From: Streptomyces sp. D2-8 | GTDB lineage: Bacteria > Actinomycetota > Actinomycetes > Streptomycetales > Streptomycetaceae | Length of the DNA: 64,000 nucleotides | Assembly: GCF_023184515.1 (NCBI RefSeq) | Contig: NZ_JAAHBP010000014.1 | Span: 1 to 64,000, forward strand | Reading direction: 5' to 3' | Shown here: one piece after another, positions 56,021-64,000 of the stretch | Numbering within the stretch: position 1 is the stretch's first letter | Layout of the letters: the number at the start of each line of letters is the position of its first letter | Translations under genes and position numbers: made by a program | The notes under the pieces: generated by a model | Seen by the model: only the letters and a program-made list of their open reading frames with translations | Told to the model about the DNA's origin: nothing | Database searches by the model: none

Positions 56021-57165
56021 CAGACCGCCTCTTCCACTCCGGCGTCGGCGTCCTGGGCCGCGTCCAGGCCGAAGGTGTGGGCCGGGTTCCAGTGCAGGAC
56101 CACCTCGGCGCCGGGCACCAGGCGGGGGTCGCGGTCGATGTTCTGGGCGTAGACCTCGAAGTCGGAGCAGACCGGGCTGTCGACGACGTACTGCGTGGAG
56201 ACGCCGATGAAGCTGGAGTCGGCGATCCGGCCCGTGATGCGGTTGCGGCCCTCGGGTATCTCGCCGGCGTCGTCCGCGTGGGTGAGGGAGATCTTCTCCG
56301 GGCGGACGCCGACCAGCACCTTGCCGCCGGTCGTGGTGGGCGCGGAACAGCGCGCCTCGGGCAGGACGAGCTTGCCGCCGCCCGCCTTCAGCACGATCTC
56401 CTCGCCGCTCTTGGAGTCGACCTCGGCCTCGATGAAGTTCGAAGTGCCGAGGAAGTTGGCGACGAACGTGGTGCGCGGGTTCTCGTAGAGGTCGGTCGGC
56501 GCGCCCAGTTGCTCGACACGGCCCGCGTTCATCACGGCGACCGTGTCGGCCATCGTCATGGCCTCCTCCTGGTCGTGCGTGACATGCACGAAGGTGATGC
56601 CGACCTCGGTCTGGATGCGCTTGAGCTCCAGCTGCATCTGGCGGCGCAGCTTCAGGTCGAGGGCGCCGAGCGGCTCGTCGAGCAGCAGCACCTTGGGGTG
56701 GTTGATCAGCGCGCGGGCCACGGCGACGCGCTGCTGCTGGCCGCCGGAGAGCTGGTGCGGCTTCTTGCGGGCCTGCTCGCCGAGCTGGACGAGCTCCAGC
56801 ATCTCCTCGACCTGCTTCTTCACCGACTTCAGACCGCGCCGGCGCAGGCCGAAGGCGATGTTCTCGAAGATGTCGAGGTGCGGGAAGAGGGCGTACGACT
56901 GGAAGACGGTGTTCACCGGCCGCTTGTACGGCGGCAGGGCCGTCACGTCCTGGTCGCCCAGGAAGACGGTGCCGGAGGAAGGTTCCTCCAGGCCGGCGAT
57001 CATGCGCAGGGTGGTGGTCTTGCCGCAGCCCGAGGCGCCGAGCAGGGCGAAGAACGAGCCCTGCGGCACGGTCAGGTCGAGGGGGTGCACCGCGGTGAAG
57101 GCGCCGTACGTCTTGCCGATGCCCGTGAGGCGGACGTCGCCGCTGGGGTCTGTCTTGTTCGTCAT
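56020..57165 (-). CDS. potA: Polyamine ABC transporter ATPase PotA
   Basis: 381 aa from ATG 57165 (MTNKTDPSGDVRLTGIG). A GTG at 57174 that overlaps the potD stop (GTGA) is an alternative start. Walker A GASGCGKTT is at 43-51, the Q-loop FQSYALFPH, signature LSGGQQQR and Walker B LLLDEPLGALD follow, then the H-loop VTHDQEEAM. A C-terminal TOBE-type regulatory domain (~260-381, VRPEKISL) completes it. It energises the PotBC channel. Confidence 0.94.
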   Translation of the reverse strand: MTNKTDPSGDVRLTGIGKTYGAFTAVHPLDLTVPQGSFFALLGASGCGKTTTLRMIAGLEEPSSGTVFLGDQDVTALPPYKRPVNTVFQSYALFPHLDIFENIAFGLRRRGLKSVKKQVEEMLELVQLGEQARKKPHQLSGGQQQRVAVARALINHPKVLLLDEPLGALDLKLRRQMQLELKRIQTEVGITFVHVTHDQEEAMTMADTVAVMNAGRVEQLGAPTDLYENPRTTFVANFLGTSNFIEAEVDSKSGEEIVLKAGGGKLVLPEARCSAPTTTGGKVLVGVRPEKISLTHADDAGEIPEGRNRITGRIADSSFIGVSTQYVVDSPVCSDFEVYAQNIDRDPRLVPGAEVVLHWNPAHTFGLDAAQDADAGVEEAV

Positions 57166-57170
57166 GGTGG

Positions 57171-58418
57171 TCACGCCCCCGTCAGCTTCGCGAACTTCGC
57201 TTCGAACTCGGTCTCTTCCTTCGAGCTCAGCGAGCGGAAGGCACGGGACTTGGCGGCCATGGCCTTGTCGGGAATGATCAGCGGGTTGTTCGCCGCGTCC
57301 TCGTCGATCTTCGCCAGCTCGGCCTTCACGCCGTCGACGGGACACACGTAGTTGATGTACGCGGCGAGTTCGGCGGCCGCCTTCGGCTCGTAGTAGAAGT
57401 CGATGAGCCGCTCGGCGTTCGTCTTGTGACGGGCCTTGTTGGGGATCAGCAGGTTGTCGGTCGACGTCATGTAGCCGCTGTCCGGGATGAGGAAGTCGAT
57501 GTCGGGGCTGTCCGCCTTGAGCTGGACGACGTCCCCGGCCCAGGCGACGCAGGCGGCGAAGTCGCCGCTGGTCAGGTCCGAGGTGTAGTCGTTGCCGGTG
57601 AAGCGGCGGATCTGGCCCTTGTCGACGGCCTTCTGGAGCCGGGCGATGGCCGCGTCGTAGTCGTCGGCGGTGAAGTCCGCCGGGTCCTTGCCCATGTCGA
57701 GCAGCGTCATGCCGATGCTGTCGCGCATCTCCGACAGGAAGCCCACCCGGCCCTTGAGCTTGGGGTTGTCCAGCAGGTCGGAAATCGACGTCACCTCGAT
57801 GCCGTCGAGGGCCTTCTTGTTGTAGGCGATGACGGTCGAGATGCCCTGCCAGACGTACGAGTAGGCGCGGCCGGGGTCCCAGTCGGGGCTGCGGAACTGG
57901 GCCGACAGGTTGGCGTAGGCGTGCGGCAGGTTGGCCGGGTCGAGCTTCTGCACCCAGCCGAGGCGGATGAGGCGGGCGGCCAGCCAGTCGGTGAGGACGA
58001 TCAGGTCGCGGCCGGTGTCCTGGCCCGCGGCGAGCTGCGGCTTGATCTTGCCGAAGAACTCGTTGTTGTCGTTGATGTCCTCGCTGTACTTGACCTTGAT
58101 GCCGGTGCGCTTGGCGAACTGCTCCAGCGTCGGGTGGTGCTTGCCGCTGTCGTCGACGTCCATGTACTCGGTCCAGTTGGAGAAGTTCACCGTCTTCTCC
58201 TTGGCCGAGTGGTCCTCGGCCGAGACGCCGCCCTTCGACTGGCCGGCCGCCGGGATGCCGCAGGCGCTCAGCGTGCCGAGTCCGCCGACGGCGAGCGCGC
58301 CGCCCGCGGAGGCGCGCAGCAGGGACCGCCGGGTGAGGGCGGCCCTGCCGTTGGTGAAACTGCGCCGCATGGCGGCCACTTGGGCCGGGGACAGGCGGTC
58401 GGGCTCGTACTGCTCCAT
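57171..58418 (-). CDS. potD: Polyamine-binding lipoprotein PotD
   Basis: 415 aa from ATG 58418 (AAAGGG upstream). The N-terminus has a Tat-like LTRRSLLRASAGG and lipobox LGTLSAC, so it is membrane-anchored outside. The binding fold starts TVNFSNWTEYMD, with acidic and aromatic residues typical of the PotD/PotF pocket (WQGISTVIAYN; DYTSDLTSGD). First gene of the potDABC plus FAD-oxidase run, 56 bp after the aldehyde dehydrogenase stop. Confidence 0.93.
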   Translation of the reverse strand: MEQYEPDRLSPAQVAAMRRSFTNGRAALTRRSLLRASAGGALAVGGLGTLSACGIPAAGQSKGGVSAEDHSAKEKTVNFSNWTEYMDVDDSGKHHPTLEQFAKRTGIKVKYSEDINDNNEFFGKIKPQLAAGQDTGRDLIVLTDWLAARLIRLGWVQKLDPANLPHAYANLSAQFRSPDWDPGRAYSYVWQGISTVIAYNKKALDGIEVTSISDLLDNPKLKGRVGFLSEMRDSIGMTLLDMGKDPADFTADDYDAAIARLQKAVDKGQIRRFTGNDYTSDLTSGDFAACVAWAGDVVQLKADSPDIDFLIPDSGYMTSTDNLLIPNKARHKTNAERLIDFYYEPKAAAELAAYINYVCPVDGVKAELAKIDEDAANNPLIIPDKAMAAKSRAFRSLSSKEETEFEAKFAKLTGA

Positions 58419-58474
58419 GCGCGTGGTGCCCTTTCGAAGGGTGGGCGGCCGCGGGTCAGGCGGCCTGCATACGA

Positions 58475-60010
58475 CTATCGGTCCCCGAAGACGGTGCGGT
58501 GCCAGTCCTTCGCGGCCACCGCGGTGTTGTCGAACATGACATGCTTGACCTGGGTGTACTCCTCGAACGAGTACGCGGACATGTCCTTGCCGTAGCCGGA
58601 GGACTTGTAGCCGCCGTGTGGCATCTCGCTGATGATCGGGATGTGGTCGTTGATCCACACGCACCCGGCCTTGATCTCGCGCGTGGCCCGGTTCGCCCGG
58701 TACACGTCCCGGCTCCAGGCGGAGGCGGCGAGACCGTACGGGGTGTCGTTGGCGAGCGCGAGGCCCTCGTCGTCGGTGTCGAAGGGCAGCACGACCAGGA
58801 CCGGCCCGAAGATCTCCGACTGGACGACCTCGCTGTCCTGGGCCGCGTCGGCGATGAGGGTGGGCCGGTAGTAGGCGCCCTTGGCGAGCTCGCCCTCGGG
58901 TGCCTCGCCGCCGGTCACCACGCGCGCGTAGGCCCGCGCCCGGTCCACGAACCCGGCGACCCGGTCCCGCTGGACGTGCGAGATCAGCGGGCCGAGGTCG
59001 GTGCCGGCGGCGAAGGGGTCACCGAGCCGGACCGTCTCCATGAGCGCCGCGGTCCGTTCCACGAAGGCCTCGTACAGGGGCCGCTGCACGTACGCGCGCG
59101 TGGCGGCCGTGCAGTCCTGCCCGGTGTTGATGAGGGAGGCCGCGACCGCGCCGTGGGCGGCGGCCTCCAGGTCTGCGTCGTCGAAGACCACGAAGGGCGC
59201 CTTGCCGCCGAGCTCCAGGTGGAGGCGCTTGACGGTGGCGGTGGCGACCTCGGCGACGCGCTTGCCGACGGCGGTGGAGCCGGTGAAGGACGTCATGGCC
59301 ACGTCCGGGTGGCCGACGAGGTGCTCGCCGGCCTCCCCGCCGGTGCCGGTGACGATGTTGATCACGCCGTCCGGGATCCCGGCGTCCGTGGCCGCCTGGG
59401 CGAAGAGCAGCGAGGTCAGCGGGGTGAGCTCGGCGGGCTTCAGGACGATGGTGTTGCCCGCGGCGATCGCCGGGAGGATCTTCCAGGCGGCCATCTGGAG
59501 GGGGTAGTTCCAGGGCGCGATCGACCCGACGACCCCGATGGGCTCGCGCCGGATGTACGACGTGTGGTCGCCGGAGTACTCACCGGCGGACTGCCCCTGC
59601 AGATGCCGTGCGGCACCGGCGAAGAAGGCGGCGTTGTCGATGGTGCCGGGGACGTCGAACTCGCGGGTCAGCTTCAGCGGCTTGCCGCACTGGAGCGACT
59701 CGGCGCGGGCGAAGTCCTCGGCCCGGTCGGCGAGGACCGCGGCGAACCGGTGCAGGGCGTCGGACCGCTCGCCGGGGGTGGTTCCCGCCCAGCCGGGGAA
59801 GGCCGCGCGGGCGGCGGCCACGGCCCGGTCGACGTCGGCCGTGCCCGCCAGCTCGTAGGTGAGGACCTCCTCGCCCGAGGCCGGGTCGACGACCGCGTGC
59901 GTGCGACCGGAGGTGCCCCTGGTCAGGCGGCCCGCGATGAACTGCGCGCCTTCCGCGAAGCGCTCCTCGGCCGGAAATCGGTCCGGGGTGGCAGTGCCCG
60001 GGTTGTGCAT
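58475..60010 (-). CDS. Gamma-aminobutyraldehyde dehydrogenase-like enzyme
   Basis: 511 aa from ATG 60010 (GGAGGAG, 7-base spacing); the frame to 60100 is an artefact. The ALDH motifs are APWNYPLQMAAWKILPA, VLKPAELTP, general base Glu in LELGGKAPF, and nucleophile Cys in NTGQDCTAATR. The C-terminal MPHGGYKSSGYGKDMS matches the betaine/aminobutyraldehyde branch. Directly upstream of the polyamine importer and amine oxidase, so oxidation of 4-aminobutanal to GABA is the likely role. It is the first gene of the catabolic operon, preceded by an inverted repeat (60103-60138). Confidence 0.9.
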   Translation of the reverse strand: MHNPGTATPDRFPAEERFAEGAQFIAGRLTRGTSGRTHAVVDPASGEEVLTYELAGTADVDRAVAAARAAFPGWAGTTPGERSDALHRFAAVLADRAEDFARAESLQCGKPLKLTREFDVPGTIDNAAFFAGAARHLQGQSAGEYSGDHTSYIRREPIGVVGSIAPWNYPLQMAAWKILPAIAAGNTIVLKPAELTPLTSLLFAQAATDAGIPDGVINIVTGTGGEAGEHLVGHPDVAMTSFTGSTAVGKRVAEVATATVKRLHLELGGKAPFVVFDDADLEAAAHGAVAASLINTGQDCTAATRAYVQRPLYEAFVERTAALMETVRLGDPFAAGTDLGPLISHVQRDRVAGFVDRARAYARVVTGGEAPEGELAKGAYYRPTLIADAAQDSEVVQSEIFGPVLVVLPFDTDDEGLALANDTPYGLAASAWSRDVYRANRATREIKAGCVWINDHIPIISEMPHGGYKSSGYGKDMSAYSFEEYTQVKHVMFDNTAVAAKDWHRTVFGDR

Positions 60011-60095
60011 GTCGCTCTCCTCCGTGTCCCCGTGATGGGGCCGGCGTGGCTCAGGCTCGATTTGAGTGCCGATCCTGACAGAGGTATGCCACTCC

Positions 60096-60138
60096 AACAA
60101 GTGATTCCGTTGTTGATTTTTGGTTACGCGACGGAATC
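60096..60138. promoter_or_regulatory. Inverted repeats upstream of the amine-catabolism operon
   Basis: CAACAA (60096-60101) pairs with TTGTTG (60110-60115), and GATTCCGT (60103-60110) pairs with ACGGAATC (60131-60138). The AT-rich block stands out in this high-GC window. It lies about 90-130 bp upstream of the aldehyde dehydrogenase start. Possible operator of an unidentified regulator. Confidence 0.4.
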
Positions 60139-60210
60139 TGTCGACCAGGTGTCGAGTTCGCCGCGAAAAGGCAGGACGCTGTGTCAGTGGTGCGTGCCAG
60201 ACTCGCGTGC

Positions 60211-60786
60211 ATGGAGAAGATCACGGGGGCGGTCGGCTCGCAGGAGGCCCTGATCAGGGCGGTCCGCGCGGGGGCCAGGATCACGTATCTGCACTTCTGG
60301 GGGCACCGGCCGCGGCCGGACGGCCGGATCGGTCCGAGCTGTCTGAGCCAGTGGTGGCCGGCGCCGTTCATGGTGGGCGGCGTGGCGTACGCGACGGCCG
60401 AGCACTGGATGATGGCGGGCAAGGCCCGGCTCTTCGAGGACCCGGCGGCGGAGCGTGCCGTACTGGCCGCGGAGCATCCCGCCGAGGCGAAGAAGGCGGG
60501 GCGGCTGGTGCGGGGGTTCGACGAGGCGGTCTGGCGGCGGGAGCGGTTCCGGATCGTCGTGGACGGCAGCGTCCACAAGTTCGGTGCGCATCCCGAACTG
60601 CTGGCGTACCTGCTGGGCACGGGTGAGCGGGTGCTGGTCGAGGCGAGCCCCGTGGACCGGGTGTGGGGCATCGGGCTGGCCGCGGACGACGAGGCGGCGG
60701 CCGATCCGGAGCGGTGGCGGGGGCCGAATCTGCTGGGGTTCGCGCTGATGGAGGCGCGGGCACGGCTGCGGACCACCGGGGCATGA
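60211..60786 (+). CDS. NADAR-family (YbiA/DUF1768) protein
   Basis: 191 aa from ATG 60211 (MEKITGAVGSQEALIRAV). A GTG at 60181 is an in-frame alternative with a weak ribosome site. NADAR motifs: YLHFWGHRP, CLSQWWPAPF, ATAEHWMMAGKARLF and the C-terminal WGIGLAADD...NLLGFALMEAR. Homologues such as E. coli YbiA are N-glycosidases on riboflavin-pathway intermediates, and some act on ADP-ribose conjugates. Solitary here. It converges on a DUF4190 gene, separated by a strong hairpin. Confidence 0.88.
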   Translation: MEKITGAVGSQEALIRAVRAGARITYLHFWGHRPRPDGRIGPSCLSQWWPAPFMVGGVAYATAEHWMMAGKARLFEDPAAERAVLAAEHPAEAKKAGRLVRGFDEAVWRRERFRIVVDGSVHKFGAHPELLAYLLGTGERVLVEASPVDRVWGIGLAADDEAAADPERWRGPNLLGFALMEARARLRTTGA

Positions 60787-60788
60787 GC

Positions 60789-60817
60789 GAGGGGCCGGTC
60801 CCGAGGACCGGCCCCTC
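60789..60817. terminator. Bidirectional terminator between NADAR and DUF4190 genes
   Basis: A perfect 13-bp stem GAGGGGCCGGTCC (60789-60801) / GGACCGGCCCCTC (60805-60817) with a 3-nt loop. Flanking CATGAG/CTCATG can extend pairing with a bulge. It sits in the 51-bp convergent gap. Confidence 0.8.
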
Positions 60818-60837
60818 ATGAGCCCTCGGAGCTCCGC

Positions 60838-61302
60838 TCAGGCCGCCGCGCCGAGCCCGCCCATGATGCCGGCGAACAGCAGGAAGCCCAGCAGCGGCAG
60901 GATCACGGTGGCGATGATGCCGCAGACCAGGCCCGCGGTCGCCGCGCCCTTGTTCGTGGCCTCACCGCGGGTGGCCTTGCCGCGGCCGATGGCGCCGAAG
61001 ATGATCGCCAAGATGCCCAGGATCACGCCGAAGAACCACATGATGAACGTCACGCTGCAGACCACGCCGATGATGCCCAGCACCAGCCCCGTGGTTCCCA
61101 TGCCGTTGCTCGGCTGCGCGGGCATCCCGTAGCCGGGCGCCTGCGGGTAAGCCACGGGCGGCGCGGCCGGGTAGCCGGGGCTGCCCTGGGGGTAGCCGTA
61201 GCCCGGGCCGGGCTGCTGCGGATAGCCGTATCCCGGGGCCGGCTGCTGCGGCGGCTGGGCGGGCGGGCCGAAACCACCCGGGGGCGGGTTGATGTTGGAC
61301 AT
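60838..61302 (-). CDS. DUF4190 membrane protein with Pro/Gly/Tyr-rich N-terminus (copy 1)
   Basis: 154 aa. The N-terminal ~65 residues are disordered Pro/Gly/Tyr/Gln repeats (PGYGYPQ units). Two membrane segments follow: GLVLGIIGVVCSVTFIMWFF and VCGIIATVILPLLGFLLF, with the conserved RGKATRGEATNKGAATAG loop between them, characteristic of DUF4190. No enzymatic motif. A paralogue lies just upstream. A membrane-organising role is unproven. Confidence 0.85.
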   Translation of the reverse strand: MSNINPPPGGFGPPAQPPQQPAPGYGYPQQPGPGYGYPQGSPGYPAAPPVAYPQAPGYGMPAQPSNGMGTTGLVLGIIGVVCSVTFIMWFFGVILGILAIIFGAIGRGKATRGEATNKGAATAGLVCGIIATVILPLLGFLLFAGIMGGLGAAA

Positions 61303-61371
61303 GGACGAACTCCCCTCCGTTGTCAGACCAAGGCATCGTAATGGCCAAGTCGGCCGTACAGACGCCCTGTT

Positions 61372-62001
61372 TCAGCGGTGGGACGGCGCGGTGGCCACCG
61401 GGCCGAGGGTGCCGTAGTACGGGTCGTCGTCGTAGTCGTCGCTGTTGATCGCGGCCGTGATGCCGACGGCGATCAGGACGATCACCGTGATGCCGAGGAT
61501 GACCCCGATGATGCCCATGATCAGACCGGCCTGGGCCTGGCCGTGGTTGGTGGCCACTCCGGCCTCGGCGCGCTTGCGGCCCTTGATGCCGAAGACGATG
61601 GCGAGGATGCCGGTGACCAGAGAGACCACGCCGTAGAGGCAGAAGAGGGTGCAGGAGATGATGCCGAGCACCATCGCGGCGACGCCCATGCCGTTCTGCG
61701 GGGCCATGGGCATGCCGGGCCAGCCGTAGCCGGCCTGCGGGTAGCCGGGGTAGCCGTAGCCGCCGGGCGCTCCCGGGCCGGTGGGAGCCGCGGGCGGGGG
61801 CGGGACGGCGCCGGCGCCGGCGCCGGACGGGTCGTACTGCGGCGTGCCGGTGGGCGGGGTGAAACCCGGCATGGAGGTGACCGTGGCCTGGTCGTGCACG
61901 GACGGCGGCTGCGGCGTCTGGTTCTTGTCGAGCGAGGGCGTGCTCTCCGGAGGCGCCCACGGGTCGTGGCTGCCTCCGTCGGGCTGCGTCGCGTCCGTCA
62001 T
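61372..62001 (-). CDS. DUF4190 membrane protein with Pro-rich N-terminus (copy 2)
   Basis: 209 aa from ATG 62001 (GGGGGG 7 bases upstream); the longer frame to 62061 is not used. The N-terminal ~105 residues are Pro/Gly/Ala-rich (GYGYPGYPQAG). Membrane spans are MVLGIISCTLFCLYGVVSLV and IMGIIGVILGITVIVLIAV, and the intervening loop RAEAGVATNHGQAQAG matches copy 1. The short tail YDDDPYYGTLG is acidic. Same strand as copy 1 with a 69-bp gap; probably a tandem duplication. Confidence 0.85.
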   Translation of the reverse strand: MTDATQPDGGSHDPWAPPESTPSLDKNQTPQPPSVHDQATVTSMPGFTPPTGTPQYDPSGAGAGAVPPPPAAPTGPGAPGGYGYPGYPQAGYGWPGMPMAPQNGMGVAAMVLGIISCTLFCLYGVVSLVTGILAIVFGIKGRKRAEAGVATNHGQAQAGLIMGIIGVILGITVIVLIAVGITAAINSDDYDDDPYYGTLGPVATAPSHR

Positions 62002-62079
62002 CGTGCGTCCCCCCTGGGTCGATCGTCCCGTCATGCTACGGGGCCGTTCGGCGCGGGCCACAGCGCGGGGGCGTGGGGG

Positions 62080-62118
62080 CTGGTCGCGCAGTTCCCCGCG
62101 CCCCTGAAGGAAGGGCGC
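62080..62118. repeat. Dispersed GTTCCCCGCGCCCCT element
   Basis: GTCGCGCAGTTCCCCGCG, then CCCCTGAAGGAAGGGCGC, matches the elements near 18485 and 36460. GCGCCCCT can pair with AGGGCGC. It lies between the divergent DUF4190 and adenosine deaminase genes, about 100 bp upstream of the latter. Confidence 0.55.
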
Positions 62119-62217
62119 TGCACCTCACGCATACGATGAATTCCGAGTCATCGATCAGCCGATCACCCGCGCCCCGCCCGCCTCACGCCGGCAGCGGCGC
62201 CGTTCCGGGGAGGAACC

Positions 62218-63279
62218 TTGACCCAGCATCTCGTCGACCCCCACGCCCCGCGCGACCTCGCGGCGTTCATCGCGGAACTGCCCAAGGCCGAACTGCATGT
62301 GCACCACGTGGGATCCGCCTCCCCCCGGATCGTCTCCGAACTGGCCGCGCGGCACCCCGACTCGAAGGTGCCGACCGACCCCGAGGCGCTGGCCGACTAC
62401 TTCACGTTCACCGACTTCGCGCACTTCATCGACGTGTACCTGTCGGTCGTCGACCTGATCCGCACCCCGGAGGACGTCCGGCTGCTGACCTACGAGGTGG
62501 CCCGGGACCTGGCCCGGCAGCGGGTGCGGTACGCCGAGCTGACCATCACGCCCTTCTCGTCCACCCGCCGCGGCATCGACGAGCGGGCCTTCATGGACGC
62601 CATCGAGGACGCCCGCAAGTCCGCCGAGGCCGAGTTCGGGACCGTGCTGCGCTGGTGCTTCGACATCCCCGGCGAGGCGGGCCTGGAGGCCGCCGAGGAG
62701 ACGACCCGGCTCGCCACCGACGACCGGCTGCGCCCGGAGGGCCTGGTCTCCTTCGGTCTCGGCGGGCCCGAGGTCGGCGTGGAACGGCCGCAGTTCAAGC
62801 CGTACTTCGACCGGGCGATCGCCGCCGGGCTGCACTCCGTACCGCACGCCGGCGAGACGACCGGCCCGCAGACGGTGTGGGACGCCCTGACCCACCTGCG
62901 GGCCGAGCGCATCGGGCACGGCACCAGCTCCGCGCGGGACCCGGAGCTGCTCGCGCACCTCGCCGAGCACCGGATCCCGCTGGAGGTGTGCCCGACCTCG
63001 AACATCGCCACCCGCGCCGTCCGCACCCTCGACGAACACCCGATCAAGGAGTTCGTGCGGGCCGGTGTCGTCGTCACCGTCAACTCCGACGACCCGCCGA
63101 TGTTCGGCACCGACCTCGACAACGAGTACGCGGTCGCCGGCCGGCTGCTCGACCTCGACGAGCGGGGCCTGGCCGAACTGGCGAAGAACGCCGTCGAGGC
63201 GTCCTTCCTGGACGCGGCGGGCAAGGCCCGGATCGCGGCCGAGATCGACACGTACACCGCGCAGCGGCTCGCCCGGTGA
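62218..63279 (+). CDS. Adenosine deaminase family protein (TTG start)
   Basis: 353 aa initiating at TTG 62218, supported by GGAGG 4 bases upstream and no ATG/GTG nearby in frame. The metal site is HVH (His27, His29) in AELHVHHVGSA, where most family members have L after the second His. SVPHAGETTG carries the metal His and catalytic Glu; RIGHGTSSARD and VNSDDPPMFGT complete the site. It deaminates adenosine or a related nucleoside in purine salvage. Its stop overlaps the next start (GTGA). Confidence 0.9.
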   Translation: MTQHLVDPHAPRDLAAFIAELPKAELHVHHVGSASPRIVSELAARHPDSKVPTDPEALADYFTFTDFAHFIDVYLSVVDLIRTPEDVRLLTYEVARDLARQRVRYAELTITPFSSTRRGIDERAFMDAIEDARKSAEAEFGTVLRWCFDIPGEAGLEAAEETTRLATDDRLRPEGLVSFGLGGPEVGVERPQFKPYFDRAIAAGLHSVPHAGETTGPQTVWDALTHLRAERIGHGTSSARDPELLAHLAEHRIPLEVCPTSNIATRAVRTLDEHPIKEFVRAGVVVTVNSDDPPMFGTDLDNEYAVAGRLLDLDERGLAELAKNAVEASFLDAAGKARIAAEIDTYTAQRLAR

Positions 63280-64000
63280 CGCCCGCCCCGGTCGCCGTGG
63301 CCCACCGGGGCGACCCCTACCGCGTCCGCGAGAACACCGTCGCCTCGCTGCGTTCCGCCCTGCGCCGGGGCGCGGACGCGGTGGAGATCGACGTACGGCT
63401 CACCCGGGACGGCGTGCCGGTGCTGCTGCACGACGCGACGCTCAAGCGGCTCTGGGAGCACGAGCGGCCGGTGCTCGCGCTGTCCTTCGAGGAAGTGCGC
63501 GGGCTGACCGGCGGCGGGGTGCCGGCCCTGGCCGAGGCGCTGACCGCGACCGACGGGCACCGGGTGATGATCGACCTGCCCGGGTCGCCCGACGTGCGGG
63601 CGGTGCGCCGGATCATGGGCGTCGTACAGGAGGCGGGGGCGGCGGACCGCGTCTACTACTGCGCGGGCGCCGACGCCATGCTCGCCGTGCGCGCGGCGGA
63701 TCCGGCCGCCGAGATCGCCCTCACCTGGACGACGCTGGCCCCGCCCCGGCCCGTCCTGCTGGAGGCGATCCGCCCGCGCTGGCTCAACTACCGCTTCTCC
63801 CTGGTGGACCGCCCTCTCGCCGAGCGCGTGCACCGCGACGGCCACCTGCTGTCCGTCTGGACCCCCGACACGCGCCGCTCCATGCGACGGCTGCTTCAGG
63901 CGGGCGTGGACTCGATCACGACGAACCGCGTCGACGTGCTGTGCGCTACACGCGCGAGCGCTGCGGCACCGTCGCCGGATCGGCCGGGGTCGCGCGCGTG
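63276..64000 (+). CDS. Glycerophosphodiester phosphodiesterase, C-terminus cut by window edge
   Basis: Open from GTG 63276 to the end of the window (241 residues seen, no stop). GDPD motifs: AHRGDPYRVRENT (catalytic His and Glu/Asn), DAVEIDVRLTRDG and VLLHDATLKRLW. Near the end, SVWTPDTRRSMRRLLQAGVDSITTNR is the family C-terminal strand. It hydrolyses glycerophosphodiesters to glycerol-3-phosphate and an alcohol. No signal peptide. Probably within a few dozen residues of its end. The GTGA overlap couples it to the adenosine deaminase gene. Confidence 0.9.
   Translation, partial: MTPAPVAVAHRGDPYRVRENTVASLRSALRRGADAVEIDVRLTRDGVPVLLHDATLKRLWEHERPVLALSFEEVRGLTGGGVPALAEALTATDGHRVMIDLPGSPDVRAVRRIMGVVQEAGAADRVYYCAGADAMLAVRAADPAAEIALTWTTLAPPRPVLLEAIRPRWLNYRFSLVDRPLAERVHRDGHLLSVWTPDTRRSMRRLLQAGVDSITTNRVDVLCATRASAAAPSPDRPGSRA

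Overview
This is a high-GC actinobacterial chromosome segment, almost certainly from Streptomyces. Codons end overwhelmingly in G or C, GTG/TTG starts and ATGA/GTGA stop-start overlaps are frequent, and the gene order of the first third (ribF, truB, rbfA, infB, ylxR, nusA, rimP, proS, ispG, site-2 protease, dxr) matches the conserved Streptomyces core as I remember it from S. coelicolor. No rRNA, tRNA or CRISPR array was recognised.

Layout. (1) 1-981: right part of an IS701-family insertion sequence that ends exactly at the ribF stop codon. (2) 982-16757: translation and transcription core on the minus strand (ribF, truB-rbfA, DUF503, infB, ylxR, nusA-rimP, proS). It includes a large protein with a dead trypsin-like domain plus an NTPase between ribF and truB, and a small plus-strand block (lipoprotein, ferritin-like protein, degenerate APH-fold kinase). 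(3) 16864-24463: two GNAT acetyltransferases, then the isoprenoid MEP-pathway genes ispG and dxr flanking a site-2 metalloprotease, then an acyl-CoA dehydrogenase. (4) 24464-43460: an accessory carbohydrate island. It holds a LacI regulator, GH31, a frame-disrupted sulfotransferase, GH12, GH95, GH42, GH74, a CUT1 ABC importer (two permeases and a binding protein, no ATPase) and GH3. The enzyme set, with two secreted endo-enzymes and four cytoplasmic exo-enzymes, fits a complete xyloglucan-utilisation locus. Four copies of a 14-bp palindrome (TCGAAGCGCTTCGA) sit at the LacI-gene promoter and at the divergent SBP/GH3 promoters, giving a self-contained predicted regulon. (5) 43491-60010: amine and GABA catabolism. 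It holds an aldehyde dehydrogenase with a PucR-type regulator, a VirD4-like membrane ATPase, gabT, a broken acyltransferase-like gene, a PAP2 phosphatase, a small hypothetical, an FAD amine oxidase, a PotABCD polyamine importer and an aminobutyraldehyde-dehydrogenase-like enzyme. (6) 60211-64000: a NADAR protein, two DUF4190 membrane proteins, a TTG-start adenosine deaminase, and a glycerophosphodiester phosphodiesterase that runs off the right edge.

How it works together. In the sugar island, GH74 (Tat signal) and GH12 (Sec signal) would cut xyloglucan outside. The lipoprotein and permeases would import oligosaccharides, energised by an ATPase encoded elsewhere. GH95 (fucose), GH42 (galactose), GH31 (xylose) and GH3 (glucose) would dismantle them inside. 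In the amine region, PotABCD imports putrescine-like substrates, the FAD oxidase and aldehyde dehydrogenase yield GABA, and GabT plus the second aldehyde dehydrogenase feed succinate. Substrate assignments are inferred from families and context.
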